Origin: Lycocorax pyrrhopterus obiensis
Taxonomy: Eukaryota; Chordata; Aves; Passeriformes; Paradisaeidae
Direction of reading: 5' to 3'
NCBI GenBank assembly: GCA_014706295.1
Contig: JACSVZ010000002.1
Location: forward strand, 103,658,431 to 103,722,430
Length of the DNA stretch: 64,000 nucleotides
Part shown: positions 12,301 to 24,555 of the stretch, one piece after another
Position numbering within the stretch: the first letter of the stretch is position 1
Layout: the number at the start of each line of letters is the position of its first letter
Notes under the pieces: model-generated
Seen by the model: only the letters and a program-made list of their open reading frames with translations
What the model was told of the DNA's origin: nothing
Databases searched by the model: none
Translations under genes and position numbers: made by a program

Positions 12301-14957
12301 TTTTCAAAAGCTGTTTATTTTGTGAGTACTTAAATAGAGTCTCTTTTTCCCTCCCTTGCCTTAGCATCTCTGTACTCTCTCCTTCTTTCAGGAGGATACT
12401 TCTGTTAAGCAGCATGTCTTCTTCATAAATAATTATAAACTAAAATCTTTTAAAAATACTTCATAAAATATGTATGTCTTTTTTAATGTCCATCATAGAC
12501 AAAATGCTAATTGTTTGCCAGCAAGTGGTCATCAAAATACACATCCCGAGAAGAGCTGCAAAAGCTTTCTGGGACAATGTGAAAGAGGAGAAGAAATAAA
12601 GAGTGTGCACCAAGTCCAGGAAGATACACAGAGCTGTACAACTGGATGAGCAGAGGAGAAACTTAGTAGTCTTGATTCCCAATCTGGGAAATTCTGTGCA
12701 CATAGGGAGGTACAGAAACATCTTTGAGTCATGCTACTTTTTAAACATGGGCATTGTTTAGAGTGTCAAGGCAAAATGAAGATGAGTTGTCATGCTGAAA
12801 CCCCAAGTGCAGTCATATAACCATTAATATCCCTGGAGGATGAGTCTCCCTGCTTGCCATAGAGATGGAGCAAACAATGCAATTACCACACAGGTGGGTT
12901 CTCATGCATCACACAGGTGCTGTGCCTGTAGGCAGCCCCAGTGCCTTTACCACAGTCAAACTTTTTTGAAGACAAATGAACTTGAAGCCTACGGGAATAC
13001 GTGTGGCAGCAAGGATGCACACAAGCTCCAACAGAGACAGGAGCGCTCAGAATTTTATGTAGCCTCAGCTATGTCAAGCATCCAGCTCCAGTTGATGTTA
13101 AAAATCTCTTACAGCTGAACAAGGGCTGTCTAATGGAAAACACATCAAAAAAAAAATGATACTGAAGTGCTTTCTTGAATCACCAGTTCTCCAACCTCTT
13201 CTACTACTTGCCTGCACAAGATAGCTCTGCTAATAGTTTAACATGGCAAAAAATGCACTCAGCCAGTGCTAAAACCTTGCAGGTTGGTTTGTTGTTGATG
13301 CTGGCTTTTCCTACCTTAGTTTTCTCTTCCTATTAACTGGATCCAATGGGGGGGAGTCAAATCTTGCTTCACTTGGCATCACAACAAAAGATGTCCTCTT
13401 CCAAGTATTGCCATATTCTAACACTAAGGAATAAAGTTTTCCCCATGAATAGGTAGGCAAGGCCAGATGCTCATTGAAACTCTCATGCACGTCCTTAATG
13501 CTATCAGTTTCTCTTGGAAAGCTCTCAGATATTATTGTGGCAAATATTTGAAAGACAAATATTTGAAAGTAGCCATACTTCTAAAAATGCACTAGTGTTG
13601 CTTTTCCCGTGTATGTCATCCATGTGGTGTGCTATTTTTCACAATTGCTTGAGGTTTATATCTATTTTACAACACTTATAACTAACATCTTTTAATTTAA
13701 TAAATTCAGAAAAGTTGTCCCATTTTCTGTGCTAAGTCTCTGGAAGATGGGATCTACTAGAGAGGTGGTGTATTGACCCCACTTCTATGGGGAATTAATT
13801 TTGGTTGTTTCCCACAGGTTCAAAAAACTGTATTAGTGATCTGCATTTACTTTGATTAAACCAGGATGAAATCCTATTAAAAAAAAATCTTTCTATAATT
13901 ATAATTTTTCATGTTTTGGGTAAAAATCTCAGCAGAAATAACAAGTTTCGAAACTATTTGGTGCTTGCTAAAATTAGATTTAGATGTGAATTTAAATTAG
14001 AATTAGATTTAGATGCTCCGGTGAAATGAACCTTTTTCAAATGCAAATTGAACATGAGCCAGCAGAATAAATTGCCTTGTAGGTTTCTGTTTGCCTCTAA
14101 TGATCCATGTTACACCATTTTCCTGTTTCAATTTTAGCTCTTTTCACTTAGGTAGGTACAGAAACACAAGAACAAAACCCTTATGAAGAAGTTTGTTTAG
14201 TTATAGATTACTGGTAAAACATTAAATAAAGCAGAGGTATAGCAGATCCAAGATCTGGACACTTGTAGATTCTGACACTTCTGAAGATTAGTTGAATCTG
14301 CCTCTTTCACCGCTTTTAAAAAAATTGTTGAATTACTCGGGAAAAAGATGTCAAGATGGCCACTGTTTATGTCTCTTGAAGTTCCTTTATCCTTATTTTA
14401 GATGCATGCCTTGAGGCATAGTTTTTCACACAAAATTCTACAAGATGGAAAAGTGGCAATACAGAATTGCAAAAAATTTACAAGAGAGTAAATAAGCCAA
14501 GTCCAGTTTTAGGATGAATCTTGTTGATCCTAGCTAGGAGATAGGAGGATTTATTTTCATCAGACCTGCATATATAGAAACCAAGTGGGTTAGAGAGGCA
14601 AAATTCAAACTCATACCCCAGGATTTCATTTTGATTTATATATTCTCTACTCCTTTCTAAGAATATCTTTCAAAGAGGGAAATTTTTAAACTATTGTTTA
14701 CTATTTGTACAGAAGATTGGGGTTGTGTTGAAATATCTATGATTTTGTCTTTAGGTTTGCTTTAATTGCGAAACAGTTAAGAACAGCACTCACTGTAGAA
14801 GTATGTATAACTATTATGAGGAACATATTTTTTCTGCTAAATTTAGGCTGTAAAAACTGGAAATTCTTTTCTCTCCACATAATCTAAATGCTAATGACCT
14901 TTTCCTCTTTCCATTGCATTAAGTATTAAGAGTTAAGAGGAATAGAATTCTAGACAA
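9332..14957. other. Long AT-rich unique stretch
   Basis: No gene or recognised interspersed repeat. The only small structure seen is a 15-bp tandem duplication at 13541-13570. Open frames (for example 12840-13118) show no domain and no gene-like context. Confidence 0.55.
13541..13570. repeat. 15-bp unit, two tandem copies
   Basis: CAAATATTTGAAAG plus one base is repeated head to tail; the copies differ only in the last base (A against T). Each copy contains the palindrome CAAATATTTG. Confidence 0.85.
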
Positions 14958-14989
14958 ACAAGAAAGAGGGAAAGAGGGAAAGAAGGAAA

Positions 14990-15042
<53 letters not shown>

Positions 15043-15060
15043 GAAAGAAAAAAAGAAAGA
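14958..15060. repeat. (GAAA)n polypurine microsatellite, about 100 bp
   Basis: After a transitional AGAAAGAGGGAAAGAGGG part, a nearly pure GAAA tetranucleotide array runs from about 14990 to 15041 and then degrades through GAGAAAG and AAAAAG units to 15060. Every base from 14961 to 15060 on the plus strand is a purine. The minus strand translates as a meaningless Phe/Leu/Ser repeat. It is a typical hypervariable microsatellite, and a mirror-symmetric polypurine tract of this length can form triplex DNA. Confidence 0.96.
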
Positions 15061-16773
15061 GCCATAGCTTGTCTACAGAAGATCATCAGACGTGATAGAC
15101 TCATGGGAAGGATTTACTAGTTCTGATTCAGTTTCTAAATGTGGTACATACTAAATGAGACTTGTATCTATAAGCGATCTATAATCTTCTGGTCCTTCTG
15201 AAGATAAATCAACAAATATAGATGTCAATCGTTGTTACTTGTCAGTACAATGGGTCTCTTTGCCATTATCCCTTTCTGAGGTGGGGCAGGTAAGATGCTC
15301 ATGGAGACACAGCACATAGAGAAATATATACACACAAAGAGTGAAGGAAAAGAAAATGGACTATGATTGTGGTTATTTTTTTCTTCCTTTTTTTTTTCTG
15401 TTTGCAAAGACAGCAAGCATGAAGGCATCTGTGCCTGTCTAAATTCAGCCAAAACCATCTGCCGACAAGTTGCAGCTAAAGGGTAGAAAATCTAATTGTG
15501 ACTCAGAGGAGTTAGAAGGGAATGTGGGAGAGAGAGCCCAGGCAATAAGCTGTGGAGATGTGTAGCAGTTGGCTGAAAAGGGATGGGAAGCAGTTAAATG
15601 AATGGGGACCATCTATTCTTACCACACTTACACTACATGAACCCGATAATTAAATGAACAGTTATAGCATAATGTACCGCAACACAGAGCGAGGTTTTTC
15701 AGATTCCTGCACATGCTGTGCTCTTCCTCCCATTTATACTGTCCTCCTCCTCAGCTCCAAACCAGCATAATTAAGACACTCACTTCAGAGTAAATTTGTA
15801 GTTCTGTACTGTTATAGTTACCTGAAATCAATGCTGGCTCAAAGTTATGGTGGCATCATAAACTATTTGATTGCCTTAATGGAATTGTTTATCATTGCAA
15901 TTATTTATTATTTATCACATCACCTCAAGTTATTCCTTGCTATTGATCATATCATCCTGTGCAATTTAATTTTCATTTGTGTTGTCTGGATTAGAAACAT
16001 GAGGGGAAAATGCAGATTAGTACATTTTTCTCTTCAACAGAGACTGTTTAAGGAGACAGAGCAACAAACAAGATATAAGAGCATAATGGTTAAAGCCTGC
16101 TTAAACGAAAAGTATGGTCATTATCTGAGCTATCACAAGATAACTTCTGCTCATTTTTCCAATTGCCTGAGATAACATTGGTCTTTCCACGATAAAGTTG
16201 ATAATTTTTACTGTAGTCATTAATGGGAACACTATTAAACAGAAGGACAACTATCAAGAAGATGCAAAAAACCCAACAACTCAGCTTTGGCTGTTTTCTA
16301 TAGTGAAGCATTTTAGAACACTTCAGAATTATTATATACATATATATATGTAGTGATAACATGCATATAGTTAAATATAGTATGTCAGATGCTCAACTAG
16401 GATTCAAGAAATCAGGAATTCTGTTTTAGCAAAGATAGTCCTTAAACACAGGGAATACCACAGCCTGCAGAAGTCTTGTGGTTGTCACTTGGTTTCAGCT
16501 TTTTCATCTGAGATCTATTCTTCCAGATTTCCTTTCCAAGAGCCACCATCCTGGAATGTTCCCTGTTCCCAGAGTTATGGCAGACACGCAGCAGAGAGGG
16601 CTGATGACATGATGCAAACTTTGGTGCCAGCACAGGGCTTGCACCTTCTGCATTGAGCTGAGTCACCGTTACAGGTAATTTATCTCTTTCATTTTGAAAA
16701 AGGTCTAATCTAGAAGGAAAATCACCTTGGCTACTTGTGCCTTTGCTTCCCTGTCTCCTCCCTATATTGACAG
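15061..16773. other. Unique non-coding stretch, nothing recognised
   Basis: AT-rich sequence without a recognisable gene or interspersed repeat. A short TATA-type run lies at about 16333-16350. The 114-codon frame at 15831-16175 is a hydrophobic translation of AT-rich DNA and matches no family I know. Confidence 0.55.
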
Positions 16774-16958
16774 CTCAGAGTTCAGGCTATATGGAGGTGA
16801 TCATCTGCAGTGTGCCTGGTACAGTGGGAAGTGAAGGGCTGCTGCAACATAATGATAGAGTGATAATGATAAACTTCACTGTAAGGGAATTTTTTTGGCG
16901 TGTATCTGAAATCATTCAGCAAGCAGAGAGAAGGCTGACTTTTAAACTGAGAACAAAA
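16774..16958 (+). pseudogene. PDZ-domain-like open segment (possible exon or relic; ZO/TJP-like)
   Basis: I see an uninterrupted frame (open 16737-17033) whose middle reads like the second half of a PDZ domain. A strand followed by VPG and then EGLLQHNDRVIMIN (about 16833-16874) corresponds to the beta3-beta4 region. A helix-like SEIIQQAERR (about 16905-16934) and a closing strand LTFKLRTK (16935-16958) follow in the right order and spacing. The LLQxNDRVxMxN pattern most resembles PDZ1 of the zonula occludens scaffold proteins (TJP/ZO). A polypyrimidine tract and ACAG end at 16773, which would be a fair splice acceptor, and GTAAGG at 16881 could be a donor, though the resemblance continues past it. 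The first half of the domain, with the GLGF-type peptide-binding loop, is absent upstream, and the conserved Gly after IN is Phe. It could be an exon of an unannotated gene, a truncated retrocopy, or a chance likeness; I favour a relic. Confidence 0.3.
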
Positions 16959-19900
16959 TCTCCTAGATGGTCCCTTTCAGTCTTTTGCGTCGATCTAATT
17001 ATAGGAAAGCTATCATTCTACCAGAAGCTTTAAATATCAGAAATGACTAACACTTCATAAGGTTACTGTGTTGGAACAGAACTTTGGAAATCCTTTGCAG
17101 AAGAAGGTTATATAAAGCCAAAAAGTTCAAATAGGAACTTAGATTTGAAAACAACTAAGAAATAAATACAGAGAAGCATATTTATCATGAATTTAACATG
17201 AATGGTTTCTGAAGAAGACTTCGAGGAATATGTTATTCTATGTTCTCTTGAACCATACTCCTGTTTCAACTGGGTATTTTTTTCACAGAAGCTGCAGTTT
17301 CTCAGGAATGAAATTCCAACACATTTCAGATATAGACGCGTTTAGACCCACTGATATATTTCATGAGAGGTTCTTGCCTCATTAGATGCTGTACATGAAA
17401 GTTTCATTATGGAGTCAAAAATCTTGATGAAAATCTGCAGTATTAATTTTATTTTCAGTTCTATTTCCATTGACTTATCCTTTATAAGGGCAGGTATAAA
17501 TGTACCTCAGATGTTCCAAAAGCCATTTCAGTTTCACATGCCTCTTTGGAAACTGTGGACCACCAGCTTTAAACCAATGAAAAGGTCTTTGTCAATACTT
17601 AAGGGATTCTAAACATAATAACCCTCTTTAAATGTTATGTTATTCCTGTTTAACTTGCTGATCAAAAACATTTAGAGGCAAAGCAGATACTGCTTTCATG
17701 TAAATTAAAAATCTCAAACCACAATTTTTCGCAGATAAATCCATCAAATGAAAGTAAAAATATTTTAAGCACAACAAAATACACTAATGCATTGTAATAA
17801 GCTATTGAACTTTATAAATGGGAGTGATTCATTTGTCTAGTTACAGAAATGACACGTCAGTCATCTAGTCTGTTTTCTTTCAACTGCTAGAACAACAGTT
17901 GTGTCCACCTTGAAAGATGCACTTGTTCTCTGATGCCAGGCTTTCACCCTACTACTCCTTTAAAGAAATTAAAAGTGCGGGAACCAACTTATATTATTCT
18001 ATAAGTTTTTGTTGTCATAGCTTGATTATTTGAAATTATTATAAATATATAGACATGTGTTTTTGAAATAATTTAATAATATTATTTACTACTAATAAAA
18101 TATTCTCTATCATTCCAAGGCAAAATAGCATTGATACTCCCTATGCTATGTGATAATAGTGAAGATTTAAGTAGCAAATACTACATAAACTTGAGTTATA
18201 CCTGATTAGGCAGCAGAAGAATATTTATTTAGGTGACAAGGAGCTGAAGGAGATTTTAGGCAGAAGGGACCAAAAATAAATACATAGAAAGGACTATTGA
18301 GACATTCTGCTTTTACTATGTAATATTTCAGGACCTCATTTTCAAATGATTTACATTCACTGAATAGATAACTTACCAGCTCGCTGATCAGGAAAAAGGC
18401 TAAGCTCCTCAAGTAACATGAACTGTAAAACATATGCTCTAATTGCAAATTCATGTTTAAAAATTATTGACTTCAGCATGGGCTGAAGAGTCTTTATGAA
18501 TCCATGCCTGAAGTAAGAACCCAAATTATGTTTTCAGAAGAATTCAGCCTGAGTAGCCCTAGAAAATCCGGGCTCTTTTGGCATTATATATGTTTTGAAT
18601 GCCACTACCACAAAACTGCCACTCTTCCAGCAAAAGCATCTTCATTTATTTTTTGGATTTCTTGACAGGGTGTAAATCTCCCTTTCCACCTTTAAGTTGA
18701 CAAGGTGTCTATTATAGCCTGCAGAATCCTTCCTGGCCTGATTGTCCACCCTGAAATTGAGTGTCTGAGTAGTGTGAGCTCTGGAATTTCCTTCCCACTA
18801 CAAAAGCTTTTCATAAGTACCAAGTAGCCTCTCTAAAGCATGAGACAACTGCTAACAGCTGTGGTAGTTCACTAGCTTTTGCCTGGCTTCCTAGATTTCA
18901 ACACAGCTTTTTTTTGCAAATATGACTTCATAGATTTTTCTCTTCAGTCTTGCAAGCAAACAGGTGCTTAGTGCTAATTCCATGAAGTGCTCCGGAAACC
19001 TTGCACGTGTCTCCCATATCAAATATAAGCTACTTGATTTTACCTTCAAGAACAGTGAGGAAGATTAATCGTATTATTTAGGATCCTGGCCAGCATCTGT
19101 CGTCTCCTAGCAAGAATTTGTCTCCTGCATCTGGTCAGTCACTGCCTTAATGGTGTTGGCCTGCTATGTTTCCAAAAGGCAGCATTGTGCCTTTGCCCAA
19201 GCCCTTGCATTTCTAAGCAGTCCTATAACACCATAAAGGTTTCCTCATAATTCTCTGAAAAGCTGTGTCTCAGAAACGCCAGAGCAGACAAAGCTTTGCT
19301 GGCTGGCCTCCTTGTTGACTCATCTTCCCTCTTCATGCTCTCTGATATTTCTGTCCTCCTGTCTATCCATCACTCCAAAGAGACCACTGCATTGCCTCTC
19401 ACTTCAGTTTAGAGGTGTACCACTGAGCAAGCAGGGGACTAAAAGGAGAAGGAATACCAACATCTTCTCTTTGTGTGACAGCATTTTGAAAGACCTACTG
19501 ACCTCCACTTTTGTTCGAAAAGAAAGAGCAAAGGCAGCACAATCCAGAAGGTGTTTCGAGACCATGAACCTTGAGATGAAGGAGGTATTTTTCTTGAGAT
19601 CCACATGAAGACTTCTCTGTCCTGCAGTAAAACAATAACTAAGGAGCAATCCTGACCTCAGTGCATCCTAGTGGCTAACTTCAAGAGGTCTAACACAGAA
19701 TGCTGGCTGACATTAACTGGACTATTGTTTTCAGCACCCAGGAAATTAGCATGCAAGTGAAATTAAAATGGAACTTCAGGAAATGCAACACCTTGAGAAA
19801 ATATCAAATGGTTATGGGCAATTAGAAAAAAACAAACAAACAAAAAAGAAAAACAAACACGGAGGGCAATGTAGAAACTATGGAATTTTTTCTTTCTGAC

Positions 19901-20587
19901 TGGTTATAAATTAACCGCTTTATTTTATAATTTCTAATGCATTCTTATTTTTTTCCTGGAATTTTCATTTTCACTTTAAAATGGCTTAAGCGTCAATGGG
20001 CAAAAAAAGGCATGAAAACATAGGTAAGTAAATACTGACAGTTTATGTCTTTTATTTAGTCTCAAAGTGAGAAATTGAAGTTTTGGTACAATGGAGACTT
20101 TTCTTGAAACTCCCCAAAGTTTCTGCTCTGATCTAATCTATTTCCCTGTTCAACTTACCAAGCCAAAAAATCCATTTCTGATCCAACTTTAAGGTTAGTC
20201 CAAGTCTGAGGCATCTATCTCTTCCTAACCATTCTAGTGAGCCTTTGCAACTAATGTTTTACCTCAGATCTCACCCTTTCCATGTGCTGAAAACAGATAT
20301 AATTTAGAGTAGACTTTATGAGCATGGCCCAGCTTTTGGGGAAGTTTAGCAGTACACTTTAATCACCAGGTTTGGGATAAGTGGATGGATTTTAACAAGG
20401 CATAAGATTTATGAAGGGATAAATATAGATTCTCAGGAAGAAAATATAAAAGTATGAAAGGCTATTAAACTTACGATGAAAGATCTAGGAGAAAGAGACA
20501 TGGTAAGTGATTCATCCTACAGCTAAGTAGCACGCTTTTTGTCTAGCACTGATTATGTCTGTATCTCTTGGGATGCAGAGCCTGTAC

Positions 20588-20603
20588 AAAAAAAAAAAAA
20601 AAA
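20588..20603. repeat. Poly(A) run, 16 bases
   Basis: Uninterrupted A homopolymer followed by GAGAG. No retroposed body is recognisable upstream, so I do not call it a retrotransposon tail. Confidence 0.9.
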
Positions 20604-23600
20604 GAGAGCTTTTGCACTTTCAAAAGATACTTCTCCATAACACTTGAGAACTACCTTGGAAGAATTTATATATATTTTAATTGATGGAAAAAGTTTTAAT
20701 GCCTAAGAGCCCATAAACATTTTAGAAAGCAAATCAAGAGATGGAAACCTGTTTCAAAGAACAGCCTCTCAAGAGCCAAGAAAACAGGTGTATTACTGTA
20801 CAAGTTGTTTTATTTTATCAGACTAAAGAGAAAGGAGAGATAAGTAAAAACATGAAGTATAGAAAAGTGGAATCACTTTGGTCTTTCTGGTTTACCACCA
20901 ATTTTATCGTCATTACATAGGATGCTGAAGGTGAAGTATATTTTAGAAGGTTACTTACTCAGAAGTGGAATGCTTTGTGACTGGAAATGAGAGTACTGCC
21001 ACAAAAAGGATAGGGTGGAATATCAAATGTTCCATTAGATCAAAAAGACATTTTTACCCTCAACTACTGTTGGAGATGTAAAAATGGAGTTGCCTTAAAT
21101 AGGCAAATGACAGAAACAAGTAGTGTAGGAAAAAAACTCTAAAAAAAAGATAACCTGCATTTCCTGTCTTTTTCAAACATCCCTTAATGACAAATGCAGG
21201 GACAGTCCTTATGACAAGTAAAGATTTGATAGATTTTTTTCATTACAACTGCCTTATCTTGTGAAGAGTCTTTACAAGAAACATTGAAATCTTAAGGAGA
21301 AGCTTAGTGGAGTGTCAGAGAACCTGAGCCACCATGCTATGCACAGCTTCTCAGTGGCCCAGGGGCACTGGAGTGATGCCACTATCCACCAGAATTTAAG
21401 AAGCTGAGAGTCAATGAGAATGGTGTGAGTCACACCAATAATTAGTACAATGACTTTTTTATGAATGAAAATGCAGCAAACGAGGAATGTCCTCAACATG
21501 GCATGAAAATATTCTGTGGAGAAAAAAGGTCTTTGCTAGCTGTCCATAACGCAGAAGAAAGAAGAATCTAAATTAATTTCCCTTTAACTAACACACACAA
21601 ACAAACATAGCCATATATACGGCTATTCTCTCCTGAGCAAAATTTTTCCCCAACATTTTCATATGACATATATACTTTATATCTATGTATTATTGCATAC
21701 AGCAGAGGATCTACCATTGCTCTTTCAGTTACTTGCAATCTGCCTAGGCAACTCACCTGAATTGTGAGACTTTATATAACATCTTTTCTTGGGAGTCCTT
21801 TGAAAGAAAGCTGTGAGGTGAACTGATCCTATATTGTCAGTGTTAGCTTGCACTTGGCTCTTTTCTTTCCTCGGAAAGCCTGTCCAGCTGCAGGATGCAA
21901 CATATCAATCAACATGACAGGTGTCAGACCAGTCCTGGAAAAATAAAAGCCACTAATAACCATTAACTGGGTGCCAGTGACGGAATTCATTGCATGCACC
22001 GTCTGCTCCCTGCACTCATCCAAGGTGTGTTTAGGAAAAAAGGGAAACGGAGAGTGGACAGCACGAATTACAACTAGATCCTCTTCCTCACCTAGGCTTG
22101 GCCTCTGACCCAGCTCACCAGAGGGAAGTCTCCGCCTAACAAAATCATGCATAATAACTAAAAAGGCCAGACAGATTCATAGTACTATTTACTGTTTGGT
22201 TGACATAGAGAACAATTATTAGATTACTTGTTCATAGTGTAAAGGCCTATTCCTTAATGACAGGCACTGTCATTAAGTTTCTTAGTGATCTGAAAGAAAA
22301 ATTTCTCCTGGATGTACATGATAGAGTTTTCATTCCAGTATTCTGCAGTAAAAATTCAAGTGAAGATATTAGTCACATTATTAGGTATCACACGTTATAT
22401 TAGGTATAACATAATATCATGTTATAAGATATGTTATGTGTAACACAAAAAAGCCAAATCGTGAATGTATGATTGATATAAATAGCAGACTTGCAATTAG
22501 AAAAAAATTTAGAAGCCTTCACAACCCACAAAAATTGAAAAAAGTCTAAAATGCCAATGTGAAAAACATTCTATGTGATGAAAGAAAGCCCTACCCACCA
22601 AGTAGGCAGTATTACAATACCTAGAAAGAAACCTCTCTTAGATCTCACACAACTCTTCAGGTCTTACTCCTTCTCCTTGAAACAACACTAGAGAGCAAAA
22701 GTAAAGGACAAATTCACCCTCCTCTCGGTTTCTGTTTTGTTCCTTGCTTTTTATTTCTTAGAAAAGAGTGCACATTCTTAAAACCAGAAAGCCAGTCATA
22801 TCAAGAAAAGGGCAATAAGCCTGGGAATAGAATTGACAGTGCCTTTTGTAAGACACATAGCTGTAAGATCTCACTGGCAAGTTGAGGAAAAGCAAAGGCA
22901 ACCTTGGAAATCAATGACACTGAAAAGCAGTAGGATTCTGAGCATCCCAGTGTTTAGAATAGTAATCTCCTGAGTTACACACATGAGGTCCTGGTCTTCA
23001 ATATAAAACTTGTAAATACTGCTTGTGCTCTCCAAATCAATAAAGATTGATGCAGAAAGAGATATTGCTTTCTGCAAAGGAAAGGCATGAAGTAAACCAA
23101 ATAAGAGAAAAGATGTTCCATTAAATTGTTCTTTATTATTTTATGAAAATACTCATAGCTTTGAAACCTGGTCCCTCTCCATGTATATATTTAGTGACTT
23201 TTCAGAAAATAGATGGAGTTATTTGTGCAACCAAATGGAAATGGCATACAGTTATACTAAAAACTTGTATGAATGAGAAATATATTTGGCTAAGACTAAA
23301 GCTATACATATAACAGAATCTATAACTGGAAACTATCAATTAGCTTGCAGGTTTACTTCATTCAGACAAGGTTCCCTGTTGTTCTATTAGGAGTCTTCTT
23401 TGTCTGGACTTAAAATAGATTGGGAAGACCTGCTTCCTAGCACATCCTAGCAGGTAGACCTGAATGTGACAATTACATTTATGTAAACGATGATGCTGCA
23501 GTGAAGCAACATTACTGTGGTAGGGATGCTTTGAGTCTGTCCTCACAGCTCAAGTCAGGTGCTGAAGGAGTAGACATCTCCAGGTTCCTACTACAACTGA

Positions 23601-23679
23601 CTTGTCAAAGACATCATAAAAAATTAGAAGTCCTCAAGTTTTGAGACGTTCTATAATCCACCTGACTGCATCAGGCACT

Positions 23680-23731
23680 TTAAAAAAACAAAACGTAAAA
23701 CCAACCAACCAACCAAACAAACAAACAAAAA
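23680..23731. repeat. (AACC)n/(AAAC)n tetranucleotide run
   Basis: An A-rich segment leads into three CCAA units and then about three CAAA units. It is a short impure microsatellite. Confidence 0.8.
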
Positions 23732-24436
23732 GCCCCCACCACGTGAACCTCAAAAATTCTGTGATGGAGAGATTTTTCAGGGGGTGAGAACTTATGCCTT
23801 ACTGGAAGCATTAACTCAATAATTCTTAGGAAGTCTAGCATCAAATTGAAGAAAAACAAAATATTGGGAGTCGTAATATTCCTGACTGTGCTAGTTTTTA
23901 TGTTTTCATATGTGCTATCATCCATGATTCTCTTCAGATGGAATGCAACAGCAAACCTTTAAAGTCCCCACTGGGAGATGTAAAGTAATTTTAAAATAAG
24001 AAAACAGAATTTAATATAAGCTCTTGATGCTTACTGCTTAGGGTCTTTGAAAATTATAAGCACATTAAACTGTTGGTCTAGTGTTATTAAAATAATATTT
24101 CATTTTTATTTTACAGTCCATGCTTTAGAAAAGCTTTATGAACTCTCAACAGCCTTCCAAAGGCTGGTTACTTAGCGGGGTAGATCACACTGCCTCGTTA
24201 TTGCAAAAAAATTGACAACTTTTGGTAAAGTATTGCTGGCAGCAGGTTTGTGTATGTTGTTAGGAAACTCAAACAGAAGGAGATACTGAGTTTTACGTCT
24301 TTCTCAAAACATTTCTTCATTGCTGTCACCAATGGGCTCTCAGTTGTGCAACTAATTAGTTGTACTAAACCCTTCTGCTGTAAGAGTTACTTCACTTCTC
24401 TCCTTGTTTGTCATCCACCTGTTACAGCTTGTGTTT

Positions 24437-24555
24437 TCGAACTGTGACTGCTCTGGGGCACAGCCTGGCACACACTGGATGTTTGTGCAGCATCTACAAC
24501 AATGAGTCCCCAACCTGGCTGAGGATTACCTGTGCCAATATTTATTTGAATAATT
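24437..24555 (+). repeat. Ancient L2/MIR-type amniote LINE/SINE 3' tail fragment
   Basis: The order of blocks matches the old amniote LINE/SINE tail: GAACTGTGACTGCTCTGGGG, then a GTTTGTGCAGCATCTACAAC block in the place of the usual GTTTGTACAGCRCCTAGCAC, then AATGAGTCCC, a CCTGGCTGAGG block, ATTACCTGTGCCAATA, and an AT-rich end. Blocks keep the expected spacing while about a quarter of positions differ, as expected for a very old copy. It lies in the same orientation as the related tail at 1.7 kb. No coding sequence is attached. Confidence 0.6.

Larger units (their letters stand above)
16959..24436. other. Long AT-rich unique stretch
   Basis: No gene or dated repeat family recognised over about 7.5 kb. 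It holds a 16-base A run at 20588-20603, A/C-rich runs at about 19827-19858 and 23680-23731, and a locally CpG-enriched block at about 21850-22140. The open frames at 19312-19608 and 21829-22152 (minus) were inspected and not recognised. Confidence 0.55.

Noticed and set aside
14919..15104. Phe/Leu/Ser-rich minus-strand frame
   Set aside because: Translation of the GAAA microsatellite.
19827..19858. A/C-rich run that might be a retroposon tail
   Set aside because: No retroposed body upstream and no target duplication found.
22370..22450. AT-rich imperfect palindromic words (GTTATATTAGGTATAAC-like)
   Set aside because: Low-complexity AT sequence, too imperfect to call an element.
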